From NCBI RefSeq assembly GCF_037943105.1, contig NZ_CP149803.1, positions 1,550,001-1,614,000 of the forward strand: a stretch of 64,000 nt of DNA, read 5' to 3'. The notes below the pieces were generated by a model. The model did no database searches, was not told where the DNA came from, and saw only the letters and a program-made list of their open reading frames with translations. Shown one piece after another: positions 29,689 through 38,107 of the stretch (positions within the stretch are counted from its first letter, which is position 1; every line of letters begins with the position of its first letter). The stretch comes from Pseudomonas sp. TMP9 (GTDB lineage Bacteria; Pseudomonadota; Gammaproteobacteria; Pseudomonadales; Pseudomonadaceae). A program made the position numbers and the translations under genes.

Positions 29689-29808
29689 CTCCAGCGGCTT
29701 AGCGGCCGCTGGGCTCTGGCGAATCCGGCTTTATAAAAGCCATCGCTCCGCCGCGCCACAAGCGCTGTGGGTTCTATTTCGTCACAGATAAAAACAAGCA
29801 GGTGACGC

Positions 29809-31269
29809 ATGCCCCGTGAAAAACCGAAAAACCTCTGGCTCTCGCGCTGGGGCTTTATCCTCGCTGCAACCGGCTCCGCTGTGGGCTTGGGCAATATCTG
29901 GAAGTTTCCTTACATCACCGGCGAATACGGCGGTGGTGCGTTTGTGTTGATGTATCTGGCCTGCATCTTGGCCATCGGCATCCCGGTGATGATGACCGAG
30001 ATTGCCATTGGCCGCCGCGGTCGTGGCAGCCCGATTGATGCGATCAGCCGAGTGGTTAAGGAAAGTGGTGGCAGCCAGCTGTGGAAGGCCGTGGGCGGCA
30101 TGGCCATGCTCGCCGGCTTTATGATTTTGTGCTTCTACGTGGTGGTGGCCGGTTGGGCGTTTGCCTACACGGTGAAAATGCTCGACGGCTCGCTCGCCGC
30201 GACCAGTGTCGATGCGCTCGCAGGGGTGTTTGCAGCGCATAACGCCAACCCCTGGCAGCTCGGCGGCTGGAGCGTATTGGTGGCGTTGCTGACCCTGTGG
30301 ATCGTCGCTAAAGGCGTGCAAAAGGGTATCGAGAACGCGGTGCGCTGGATGATGCCGGGCCTAGCCGTGATGCTCTTGGTGCTGGTGGGCTATGCCTTTA
30401 CCAGTGGCGGCTTTAGTGCGGGTTTCGATTTTCTGTTTAGCTTTGATGCCTCGAAAATCACCGGCGAAGCGCTGCTGGCTGCTCTGGGCCATGCCTTCTT
30501 CACCCTAAGCTTGGCCTCCGGGGCGATTCTCACGTACGGCTCCTATCTGCCGGATGGCCAATCGGTTGCGCGCACCACCTTTGTGGTGGCGATCTGCGAC
30601 ACCTGCGTGGCGCTGCTGGCGGGGCTGGCGATCTTCCCCATCATCTTTGCCAACGGCTTGAGCCCGAGCGCAGGCCCTGGGCTGATTTTTATGAGCCTGC
30701 CGCTGGCCTTCCAACAGATGCCATTTGGCACCGCCTTTGGCGTGTTGTTCTTCGCCATGGTCTCGGTTGCCGCGCTGACCTCGGCGATTTCCATGATCGA
30801 AGCGACGGTGGCCTACCTGAATGAGAAGTACGGCGTCAGCCGCTTTAAAGCCGCCGCCGCATCGGGAGCAGTACTGCTGGTGATCAGCCTGCTGGCGATG
30901 CTCTCGTTCAACCTGATGGCGGGCTGGACGCCCATGGGCAAGAACTTCTTTGATTGGCTGGATTACCTGACTTCGCGCTGGATGATGCCGCTGGGCGGGA
31001 TCTTTATGGTGCTGCTAGCCGGCTACGCACTGCGCAGCGAGATCATGCGCGATGAGCTGGGCTTGCCGCCGCTGGGCTACGCGCTGTGGTTGTTTATGGT
31101 GCGCTATGTGTGCCCGGTGCTGATCATGGTGGTGTTCCTGCACGCCCTAGGCTGGCTGATGGTTGACCCGGTTGCGCAGTGGTACTGGATCGCCGGTGCC
31201 ATCGGCCTGCTGGCGGTGCTTGGGGAAGTGCTACGACCACGGGTCGTACCGGCTCTGGCGGGGCGCTAA
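29809..31269 (+). CDS. Sodium-dependent transporter, NSS/SNF family
   Basis: A 486-residue inner-membrane protein with eleven or twelve hydrophobic helices. The first helix has GSAVGLGNIWKFPYITGEYGGG (core GLGNIWKFPY), the Na+ and substrate site of the LeuT fold; SLASGAILTYGSY near 231 is the matching helix 6 region. Bacterial members take up amino acids, often tryptophan or tyrosine, with sodium. Sitting 120 bp after maiA with a terminator behind it, aromatic amino acid uptake is a fair guess but not shown. Confidence 0.88.
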   Translation: MPREKPKNLWLSRWGFILAATGSAVGLGNIWKFPYITGEYGGGAFVLMYLACILAIGIPVMMTEIAIGRRGRGSPIDAISRVVKESGGSQLWKAVGGMAMLAGFMILCFYVVVAGWAFAYTVKMLDGSLAATSVDALAGVFAAHNANPWQLGGWSVLVALLTLWIVAKGVQKGIENAVRWMMPGLAVMLLVLVGYAFTSGGFSAGFDFLFSFDASKITGEALLAALGHAFFTLSLASGAILTYGSYLPDGQSVARTTFVVAICDTCVALLAGLAIFPIIFANGLSPSAGPGLIFMSLPLAFQQMPFGTAFGVLFFAMVSVAALTSAISMIEATVAYLNEKYGVSRFKAAAASGAVLLVISLLAMLSFNLMAGWTPMGKNFFDWLDYLTSRWMMPLGGIFMVLLAGYALRSEIMRDELGLPPLGYALWLFMVRYVCPVLIMVVFLHALGWLMVDPVAQWYWIAGAIGLLAVLGEVLRPRVVPALAGR

Positions 31270-31295
31270 ACCAGCAATACGCCGCCGCAATAGAG

Positions 31296-31329
31296 AAGGG
31301 CGCAGGCGTGGCACGCGTGCGCCCTTTTT
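31296..31329 (+). terminator. Rho-independent terminator after the NSS transporter
   Basis: AAGGGCGCA (31296-31304) pairs with TGCGCCCTT (31318-31326), then TTTTT. It ends the homogentisate-transporter unit. Confidence 0.9.
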
Positions 31330-31374
31330 ACTGGGTGCGGTTTAACCGTGGCGGCGCTCAGCAGTTAAAGGCTG

Positions 31375-32439
31375 CTACTGGCCGTAACTGCTGGTTATTG
31401 GCGTTCTACGCAGTTCGTCGGCCCACGCCAGCAGCGGGATTTGCACATCCGGCTGCCAGGTGCGCGCCCACAATAATTGCAATCGGGAGAAATCACCGCG
31501 TTCAGTGGGCAGGCGCTGAATGTCGTCATGTATCTGCCATTGGTCACTTTCCAGGGAGGCGAAGTCGAAGCGGAACGGGTGAAAGCCGGTCATGCCCAAG
31601 CGTATATCGGTGACCACCAGTTGCTCGCCCAGCTGGTCGTAACGCAATACGCCATCGGTGAACCACGCCAAGCGCGCATGCGCCGCCGAGCCGGCCAAGG
31701 CTGCCGCCAAATGGGTGCCACGGGGGATGCGCTCTAATTGTGGCGGCGCATCATCGAACCAGCTGACCAGCGCTTCGTGATAGTCCTCGCCGTCCAAGAC
31801 GATCACCCGCCATAACAAACTGTTAAAGGGTGTCGGCGTGCTAAACAGCTGCTGCGCTTGGATACCCTGACGCGCTAGTTCGGCCTCGACCCGTTGTTCG
31901 GCCATGTATTTGCCGGCCAAGGTCGATGCCAAGTACAGCGATGAAACCAGCAGCGCAAATACCGAGGCCTTAGCGGTTTTGTCGCGCAAACCAAACATCA
32001 GCCCCAACGCCGCCGCGATACACAGCGGCACGGTGTACAGCAGGTCAATGATAAAAATACTCGACCACGCCGTGGGGGTCGGCATCAGTGGCCAGAATAA
32101 TTGGGTGCCGTAACTGGTGAAGCTGTCGAGCAGCGGATGGGTAATCAGCACCAACCACAGGGTGATAAATAACCGTTGTGATGAGTAACCAGGGTTGTGT
32201 CTAAAACGCTGGGTTAGCCAGGTCAGCAGGACTGCGAGCCCGCTGAGAAAGAATAACGAATGGCTAAACCCCCGGTGGTAGGTCATGTCAGCCACGGCGT
32301 CGCCGTAATCGATGATCACATCCAGATCCGGCAAGGTGCCGAGCATAGCGCCATACAGCAGCGCCTTGCGCCCCTGCCAACGGCCGAGTAAGGCGCCTTG
32401 AATGCTCGCGCCGAGCAGCGCTTGGGTGATTGAATCCAT
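31375..32439 (-). CDS. Membrane-bound metal-dependent hydrolase, YdjM/DUF457 family
   Basis: A 354-residue membrane protein. The N-terminus MDSITQALLGASIQGALLG and LGTLPDLDVIIDY near 34-46, with YHRGFSHSLFF near 54-64, are the family motifs; the Asp and His residues probably bind metal. Several hydrophobic helices follow to about residue 190, then a soluble C-terminal half. The biological role of the family is unknown. It is a single gene convergent with the transporter. Confidence 0.85.
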   Translation of the reverse strand: MDSITQALLGASIQGALLGRWQGRKALLYGAMLGTLPDLDVIIDYGDAVADMTYHRGFSHSLFFLSGLAVLLTWLTQRFRHNPGYSSQRLFITLWLVLITHPLLDSFTSYGTQLFWPLMPTPTAWSSIFIIDLLYTVPLCIAAALGLMFGLRDKTAKASVFALLVSSLYLASTLAGKYMAEQRVEAELARQGIQAQQLFSTPTPFNSLLWRVIVLDGEDYHEALVSWFDDAPPQLERIPRGTHLAAALAGSAAHARLAWFTDGVLRYDQLGEQLVVTDIRLGMTGFHPFRFDFASLESDQWQIHDDIQRLPTERGDFSRLQLLWARTWQPDVQIPLLAWADELRRTPITSSYGQ

Positions 32440-32629
32440 GACCGATCTCTAGAGTAAACAGGGGGCTAAATTAGCCGACTGACTTGGTTTTGGCTGCGGC
32501 TAATGTTGAAGAAAAGGTTTCAGCTGTGAGCCCACAGGGCCTGCGAGTCGCGTTCAGTGGAAAGTCTGGCAACCAGTAAGCCGGCCTCTTCGCCGCTTCT
32601 AGCATTCACCTAGACGCCGCAAGCTTCCT

Positions 32630-32660
32630 GCAATCAGGCCAACACGCTTGGCCTGATTGC
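32630..32660. terminator. 13-bp hairpin after the second chemoreceptor gene
   Basis: GCAATCAGGCCAA (32630-32642) pairs perfectly with TTGGCCTGATTGC (32648-32660) around a 5-nt loop. It lies 17 bp past the minus-strand stop. No T-run follows on either strand, so it may protect the mRNA end more than terminate. Confidence 0.6.
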
Positions 32661-32676
32661 TCAGAAAACCCCAGCC

Positions 32677-34314
32677 TTAAAGTTTGAAGAAGCTCACTTT
32701 GTCAGTCAGACGATTAGCTAAGGTCGCAAGCTTACGGCTGGAAGCAGCCACTTGCTCGGAGCCGGCCGAAGTTTCTAAGGTGGCATCGTGAATGCGGTTG
32801 ATGTTCTGGTTGACCTCTTCAGCCACCGCGCTTTGCTCCTCTGCGGCGCTGGCGATTTGCGCGTTCATTTCGTTGATGGCGGTGACTTCACTGCGAATCT
32901 TATTTAGCGCATGTTCTGCTTGGCCGGTTTGCTCCACGGTTTGCTGAGCCAGCTGGCGACTGTTACACATCACATCGGCTGCTTTGCCAGCGCCTTCTTG
33001 CAGTTTGCCGATCATGCCGCGAATTTCCCGGGTGGAATCCTTGGTGCGGGTGGCCAGAGAGCGCACTTCGTCAGCCACCACCGCAAAACCGCGGCCATGC
33101 TCGCCAGCACGCGCGGCCTCAATGGCGGCGTTCAGTGCCAGTAGGTTGGTTTGGTCAGCGATGGAGGTGATGACCTCGATAATTTTCTCGATGCTTTCGC
33201 TGTCGGTGGACACTTGCTGCACGCTCTCAGCGGCGCTTTCCAGGGTGCGCGCCAAGTTTTGGATGGCAGTAGCGGTAGCGCTGACCACCTGATTACCCGC
33301 CGCCACTTCGCTGTCAGCATTACGGGTGGCAGAGGCTGCGCTGGCAGCATAACTGGCCACTTCATTAACGGTGGCAGCCATCTGGTTAATGGCAGTGGCC
33401 ATTTGCTCAGCTTCGCTGGACTGCAAGCGGATTTGTTGGTTGTTGCTGTCAGAGGTGGTCAGCAATTGCTCGGAGGCCAAGGTCAGTTCGCCGGCGGCGC
33501 TGCGCACTTGAGTGATGGTTTCAGCCAAACGCTTAATCATGTTCTGCAGATCAGCCATAACGCTGGCTGGGTAGCGAGTCTGGATGCGCTGGTTTAAGTC
33601 GCCATCGGCCAAGCGCTGAATCGCGTGGGCCACTTCGTAGGGTTCAGCACCCAAGGTGGATTTGAGCTTATTGATGATCAACACCGACACACCAACGCTC
33701 AACAGCACTGCCGCCGCAGTCACCAGCAAAATCAGCAAGCGAAAGCCATTAGCCGCTTCACGAACGGCGCCAATATCATCACTGACATTGGCTTCCTCAA
33801 AATCGATAAAGGCATTAATACTTTTTAGCCATCCAGCGTAAGCCGGCGCCGCTTGCTCCAGCAGAATCTTGCTGGCTGCGGCTGTGTCACCTTGGCGGCG
33901 CAGGCTGATTAATTGTTCGGTTAGAACTAGGGTGCTGCGCTCAATCGTCTGAATATCACTCAACATGCGCTGCTCATCGGCCGAGGGCGCCTGCTCGCGA
34001 AGTAGTTGATTCATTGATTGGGCAGAGTCCTGATACAGGGCATCGAGGCGCCGGATTTCCTGCAGCTGCCGCTCGAGGTCTTGGTTGTTATCCACCAGCA
34101 CCGCATCGCGAATGGCAATGGCACGGTCATGTACGCTGCCGCGAAAATTGATGGCATAGCGCTGTTTAAGCGAAGCGCCTTCACTTACTGAGGCCAGGGT
34201 CGCATCAATGAAGCCGACGCGCTGCACCCCGATAAGTGTAATCACGATCATCAGCGACAAAATAAGCCCGAAACCAAGGCTCAAACGTTGGGCAATGCTC
34301 ATTTGTGATTGCAT
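32677..34314 (-). CDS. Methyl-accepting chemotaxis protein, four-helix-bundle sensor
   Basis: A 545-residue transducer. Membrane segments are at about 10-32 and 190-215; between them is a helical Tar-like four-helix-bundle ligand domain. A HAMP region follows ([17 protein letters not shown]), then the signalling domain with [27 protein letters not shown] at the tip (core [16 protein letters not shown]). It ends TDKVSFFKL, with no docking pentapeptide. The open frame runs upstream to 34431, but ATG 34314 gives a standard N-terminus ([17 protein letters not shown]) after AGAGAG. The ligand is unknown. Confidence 0.9.
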   Translation of the reverse strand: MQSQMSIAQRLSLGFGLILSLMIVITLIGVQRVGFIDATLASVSEGASLKQRYAINFRGSVHDRAIAIRDAVLVDNNQDLERQLQEIRRLDALYQDSAQSMNQLLREQAPSADEQRMLSDIQTIERSTLVLTEQLISLRRQGDTAAASKILLEQAAPAYAGWLKSINAFIDFEEANVSDDIGAVREAANGFRLLILLVTAAAVLLSVGVSVLIINKLKSTLGAEPYEVAHAIQRLADGDLNQRIQTRYPASVMADLQNMIKRLAETITQVRSAAGELTLASEQLLTTSDSNNQQIRLQSSEAEQMATAINQMAATVNEVASYAASAASATRNADSEVAAGNQVVSATATAIQNLARTLESAAESVQQVSTDSESIEKIIEVITSIADQTNLLALNAAIEAARAGEHGRGFAVVADEVRSLATRTKDSTREIRGMIGKLQEGAGKAADVMCNSRQLAQQTVEQTGQAEHALNKIRSEVTAINEMNAQIASAAEEQSAVAEEVNQNINRIHDATLETSAGSEQVAASSRKLATLANRLTDKVSFFKL

Positions 34315-34900
34315 AAAATTAACTCTCTTGCCCCTGGGGGCTGCGACTGCTTGATGCGGATAAGAAGGGATTTCGCTAATTAGCAATTTATCTCTTGGAC
34401 AAATCTTATACATAGACAATGATTTGTACAATTTATAGTTATGAATTGATAAATTCTATCGATAGCCGGCGGAGCGAAGCAGCTAAGTTCGTGATGTGGC
34501 TGCAGTGGCAGAAAAACAAGGGATTTCTGAGCAGGGAAGGTAGGTTGAGAGACCGGCTGAAGGCGCTAGATTTGAACGCGGAGCTTGCATGCGAGTTGTA
34601 CAAGGTTGCCTGCAGAGTTGTACAAGCCGCTTGAAGAGAGAAGATGAGAGCAGTGCTGTACAAGCTGAGTTGCATCTCTTTGCTCTTTACGTGGCAAGGG
34701 GCGACTTAAGTTTGGCGGGTTTAGCGAGCAGGCTTTTGGGGTAAATATATTCGGTCTGAGGCGCGACTGAGGCCCAAGGGCTAGGCAAGCCGGGGGTAAC
34801 TTGGCAGGCAAAGGCTGCAGATAGCGTTATGACGAGCTCTGCAGTCGCTCGGGTAAAGCGGCTGTTTCTCAACTTTCTGCGCTAATCACACGCTTGGTGA
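34315..34900. other. Intergenic stretch, AT-richer, no convincing gene
   Basis: The 586 bp upstream of the chemoreceptor hold only short open frames without family signatures on either strand. The strongest features are four TTGTACAA-type palindromes. A minus-strand frame 34687-34872 starts with a signal-peptide-like stretch but has no support. Confidence 0.4.
34424..34663. repeat. Cluster of four TTGTACAA palindromes
   Basis: TTGTACAA occurs at 34424-34431, 34596-34603 and 34618-34625, and CTGTACAA at 34656-34663. The middle two sit in a repeated 12-mer, GAGTTGTACAAG, 22 bp apart (two helical turns). This is operator-like spacing for a dimeric regulator; no regulator is assigned. Confidence 0.5.
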
Positions 34901-35108
34901 TTAGTACTTAACGCTATTGCTGTGTTCGGCGTGACTGATGGCTGTGGCGATATCGGCTTGCCGCTGGATCGCTTGGTACGCGTGCATCGACATTTCACGG
35001 GCTTGCTCCATGCGGGCGAAGGTACGTAAGGTCTGCGCCGCCTTCGGCCATGGTCACGTTGGCACCACTTAGGGCAGCCGGTACAAGCAGGGTTTTGATC
35101 GATTTCAT
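34901..35108 (-). pseudogene. Small exported protein gene with a frameshift
   Basis: From ATG 35108, after a good AAGAGGA site, the frame reads MKSIKTLLVPAALSG...MAEGGADLT, a signal peptide plus mature start, and soon stops after about 37 residues. The next frame continues with RTFARMEQAREMSMHAYQAI and ends HSNSVKY at 34901. This looks like one gene of about 67 residues, of a Pseudomonas type with GGADRTYARMEQ, broken by a net one-base gain near 35020-35040. A perfect 8-bp hairpin overlaps the stop. The family name is not known to me. Confidence 0.55.
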
Positions 35109-35394
35109 GGTGGGTAATCCTCTTAAGTTCAGTGGGCCACTGGTATCAGCGGTCAAGCGCTTGGCTTGGGACCACATTAACCAACGCCCCCTGACAGCAA
35201 GCTCAAGCTAGGCGATTACAAATGTGTAAGGTTGCGCTGATCGCCGTCGCGTTTTTGCGCTTGGCAAAGGCGCTGATTGGTGCGGCTGAGTCTGATGCGC
35301 CACGCCTGGGCATCACCACGCGATTACGCCGTGTAGGCAATGCAGTAAGCGTTCGCGTTATCCTGCGCACCCTTTCCTGTATTGAAGCCTGCCC
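35109..35394. other. Intergenic, no gene seen
   Basis: This gap upstream of arfB has a 61-codon frame from 35222 with no family features and no ribosome site; I do not support it. Confidence 0.35.
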
Positions 35395-35808
35395 ATGCTG
35401 GTCATAACCAACAGCGTTCACCTTGCCGATGACGAAGTCGAATTGACTGCCATTCGTGCTCAGGGCGCGGGTGGGCAAAACGTCAACAAAGTCTCCAGCG
35501 CCATGCACTTGCGTTTTGACAGCCAAGCATCCTCTTTACCGCTGTTCTACAAAGAGCGCTTGTTGGCGCTGCGTGACAGCCGTATTACCGCCGAAGGGGT
35601 AGTGATCATCAAGGCTCAGCAATACCGCACTCAGGAGCAAAACCGAGCGGATGCGTTGGCGCGCTTGGCTGAGCTGATTCGCAATGCCGGCAAAACCGAG
35701 AAAGCCCGCCGCCCAACCAAGCCGACCATGGGCTCAAAAAAGCGCCGCCTTGAAGGTAAAACTAAACGTGGAGCGATCAAGGCGGGCAGGGGCAAAGTGG
35801 ATTTCTAA
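35395..35808 (+). CDS. arfB: Alternative ribosome-rescue peptidyl-tRNA hydrolase
   Basis: A 137-residue protein of the class I release factor family lacking the codon-recognition domain. GGQ is at residues 26-28 within RAQGAGGQNVNKVSSAMHLRFD (core GAGGQNVNK), and the C-terminal tail is strongly basic (SKKRRLEGKTKRGAIKAGRGK), which enters the empty mRNA channel. It frees ribosomes stalled on mRNA ends by hydrolysing peptidyl-tRNA. Its length and tail are normal. It is a single gene. Confidence 0.93.
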   Translation: MLVITNSVHLADDEVELTAIRAQGAGGQNVNKVSSAMHLRFDSQASSLPLFYKERLLALRDSRITAEGVVIIKAQQYRTQEQNRADALARLAELIRNAGKTEKARRPTKPTMGSKKRRLEGKTKRGAIKAGRGKVDF

Positions 35809-35985
35809 CACGTGGACTGCACCTTTACGATTGACCCAAACAAGCTGAGCCGCCAGCAGTGCAAATGCCGTCTGGCTGGGTGTTTGGCGAACGTCACCAG
35901 CGCTGCGCGGTCTGCTCTATAGGCTTGCCGTGTTATGGCCAGGCTTATGTATGCCTAACGACAGTTAACGCTAAGGAGCCAGCAG

Positions 35986-36405
35986 ATGAAAATTCATGCC
36001 TATTTGACCTTCGACGGTCAGTGCGAAGCAGCGTTTAAGTTCTATGCCGAGTGCCTAAATGGCAGCGTCGACTTGATGCGCTTCGGCGACAGCCCTGAGG
36101 CACCGAATGTGCCGGAGCACTATCACCAGCGGATTATTCATGGCTGCCTCACCCGCGGTGATCAGATGCTGATGGCGTGCGACACGGTGCCGGGCACGCC
36201 TTACGCAGGCATCAAGGGGTGCGCTATTTCTTTACAGGTGGAAAACGTCCCGGAGGCTGAGCGTCTGTTTGCAGCGTTATCAGCGCAAGGCACCGTTGAG
36301 ATGCCGCTGCAGCCGACTTTTTGGGCTACAAGTTCAGCCGTGTTGACGGATCGCTTTGGCGTGACATGGCGGATCATCTGCAACATTGATGCGCAAATGG
36401 GCTAA
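35986..36405 (+). CDS. VOC-family protein, PhnB-like
   Basis: A 139-residue protein of the vicinal oxygen chelate fold. MKIHAYLTFDGQCEAAFKFYAECLNG at the start (core YLTFDGQCEAAFKFY) and the C-terminal DRFGVTWRI are typical of the PhnB/3-demethylubiquinone-like subgroup, whose function is mostly unknown. AAGGAG precedes the ATG. A good terminator follows. It borders a stretch of gene remnants. Confidence 0.87.
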   Translation: MKIHAYLTFDGQCEAAFKFYAECLNGSVDLMRFGDSPEAPNVPEHYHQRIIHGCLTRGDQMLMACDTVPGTPYAGIKGCAISLQVENVPEAERLFAALSAQGTVEMPLQPTFWATSSAVLTDRFGVTWRIICNIDAQMG

Positions 36406-36458
36406 CGGCTTACCCAATGGCGCGAAGATTACAGCCAGCTACAACTTAAATACCCATC

Positions 36459-36482
36459 AGCCCGGCCTTGCGCCGGGCTTTT
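36459..36482 (+). terminator. Rho-independent terminator after the VOC gene
   Basis: AGCCCGGC (36459-36466) pairs with GCCGGGCT (36472-36479), followed by TTTT. Confidence 0.88.
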
Positions 36483-36492
36483 AGTCAGTAAA

Positions 36493-36595
36493 GGCTTGGT
36501 TCAAACCACCAAACTCAATGCGCGATCCGCTGCAAACAGCCTGCACTGCGGCGGGGCAGACGTAGGCGATAACGCGCCCGAATTCGTCTGGCGCT
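36493..36595 (-). pseudogene. Remnant copy of the 3' end of ggpPS
   Basis: The plus-strand text from 36493 (GGCTTGGTTCAAACCACCAA) matches the region just past and over the ggpPS stop at 38100 (GGCTTGGTTCAGACCACCAG); of the first 36 bases about 32 agree. Read on the minus strand one frame ends ADRALSLVV, against LDRALGLVV for the intact gene, including the stop. Homology weakens but continues for about 100 bp. It joins directly to a ccoG-like fragment. Confidence 0.65.
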
Positions 36596-36599
36596 AATC

Positions 36600-36790
36600 C
36601 CAGTCCAGTTAGAGGGTGGCGTGCCGAAGAAAATCAGCAACAGCAAACCTACGCAGCACAAACGCAGATTGAGAAAGCGGCCGTTAACACTGTGGGTATG
36701 AATCGGCCCGCCAGCTTTGCAAGGCGTCACGCAGATAGCCTTGCGCGGGTCAACGGTCTCGATACTCTGCGCGGGAATACGTTCGCTCAT
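36600..36790 (-). pseudogene. 5' fragment of a CcoG-like cytochrome oxidase accessory gene
   Basis: The frame opens MSERIPAQSIETVDPRKAI and includes NGRFLNLRLCCVGLLLLIFFGT, then NWTG, matching the N-terminus and first membrane helix of CcoG/RdxA-type ferredoxin proteins as I remember them. It then runs into the ggpPS tail remnant, and all the Fe-S domains are missing. Only the first 60 or so residues remain. Confidence 0.55.
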
Positions 36791-36984
36791 TAGGGCCTCG
36801 TCGGTCTTATTCAGGCGAGGCGAGTGCAGTTGTATGGATAACAGACTCAGATTTTGGATAAAAAGCGGATCAGATGCTCGCCCCGTTCATGCTCGGGGGA
36901 AGGCAGTGCCGAAGGTTGCTGCAAGTGTATCGCTGACAACAGTCAACTTGATGCGCTCATGCAGCAGCCTCAATGCCTGTGTAG

Positions 36985-37190
36985 TCGCCTACCAATACCG
37001 TGGTTTGGCCATGGGCCTAGTATCCAGCGGCACCCGCTATGGCGTGTTTATCAACAGCCTCCATTTGCCCCTTTATGCCCCGCAAGTGGAATGGCGCAGT
37101 GTGTGGTGGCTGGCCTGATTACTGACGGTGGCGATGGCCTTGCTGGTGCTGGTGCTGGTAGTGTTCAAGAAGGGCGGTTTACTTAACAAA
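36985..37190 (+). pseudogene. Internal fragment of an MFS transporter
   Basis: YRGLAMGLVSSGTRYGVFIN followed by PLYAPQVEWRSVWWLA resembles the middle of MFS carriers of the YbfB type (motif RGLALGLMSSG-xGYG). A TGA at 37116 interrupts the frame, which then continues in phase LLTVAMALLVLVLVVFKKGG as the next helix. Neither end of a transporter is present. Confidence 0.5.
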
Positions 37191-37299
37191 ACTGTGCCGA
37201 ACGCCACCGCAATCGTTTTGGCCAATGTCGCCTTACCCGGCGTGCGCTTGGAGCGGGTAAAGCTTTGGGTACTCTTGAACTGGTCGATGAATTTTCTGC

Positions 37300-37956
37300 T
37301 CAGTCTTGCGCCGCTGCCAACTCCTGCAAAATGCGTGTGTAGTTTTCGACTCCCTGCGCGCCTGTGACAAGGTGGCGGTGGTTAAAGATCACCGCTGGGA
37401 CGCCACTGATGCCTTGGCTAATCCACGATCTTTCAGCGGCGCGCACTTCGCTGGAGAAGCGTTGGTCTTCAAGAACGGCCAGCGCCTCGGCACGCTCTAG
37501 GCCGATTTCAGCAGCCACATCTGCCAGCACGTTATGGTCCGACAGGTTGCGGCGATGGGTGAAGTGCGCGACGAAAAGGGCCTGCTTCAAGTCGTGCATG
37601 CGGCCCTGCTGATTGGCCCAATGCAGAAGCTGGTGGACGTTGAAGGTATTGTGCATGCGCATGTCGTCGGCAAAGCTGAATTCGAAGCCAAGCTCTGCGC
37701 CGGCCTGTGTTATGCGCAGACGATTCTCGTGCGACTGCTCCTTGGTAGCCCCATATTTCTCGCTCAGGTGTTCGCGTAGGTTTTGCCCCTCGGGCGCCAT
37801 GTCGGGGTTCAGCTCAAACGGCTGCCAATGCAGCTCATAGTCGGTGCCGCTGGCTTGCAGCGCCTTTTCCAGCTGCCGGTAACCGACAATGCACCACGGG
37901 CAAACCACATCAGAAACAATGTCGATGTGCAGTTTTGTTGAACTTGGGATGGTCAT
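37300..37956 (-). CDS. DsbA-family oxidoreductase, FrnE-like
   Basis: A 218-residue thioredoxin-fold protein without a signal peptide. The CPWC site lies in DIVSDVVCPWCIVGYRQLE near 12-30 (core VVCPWCIVGY), and GVPAVIFNHRH near 186 is the cis-Pro loop. FrnE relatives are cytoplasmic disulfide isomerases linked to oxidative stress; the family also holds 2-hydroxychromene-2-carboxylate isomerases. ATG 37956 follows AAGGAG. No operon partner is evident. Confidence 0.88.
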   Translation of the reverse strand: MTIPSSTKLHIDIVSDVVCPWCIVGYRQLEKALQASGTDYELHWQPFELNPDMAPEGQNLREHLSEKYGATKEQSHENRLRITQAGAELGFEFSFADDMRMHNTFNVHQLLHWANQQGRMHDLKQALFVAHFTHRRNLSDHNVLADVAAEIGLERAEALAVLEDQRFSSEVRAAERSWISQGISGVPAVIFNHRHLVTGAQGVENYTRILQELAAAQD

Positions 37957-38062
37957 TATCGGCTCCTTCTTCTGCTTTCAATGAGTTGAGTAGTTTGCGT
38001 GGTTTGGCGTGCCATGGAGGATCAATTGCAACATGGATGTGCGGATGTGTTAACGCTTAATG

Positions 38063-38092
38063 CAACAGCCCGACCAAACGGTCGGGCTGTTG
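38063..38092 (-). terminator. Hairpin after ggpPS
   Basis: CAACAGCCCGACC (38063-38075) pairs perfectly with GGTCGGGCTGTTG (38080-38092). It follows the ggpPS stop by 16 bp. The T content behind it is modest. Confidence 0.75.
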
Positions 38093-38107
38093 TGGTGCAG
38101 GCTTGGT

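Noticed and set aside
36854..37367. Two long plus-strand frames as intact small genes
   Set aside because: The frames are pieces of one MFS-like sequence with an in-frame stop, and the remainder has no recognisable content.
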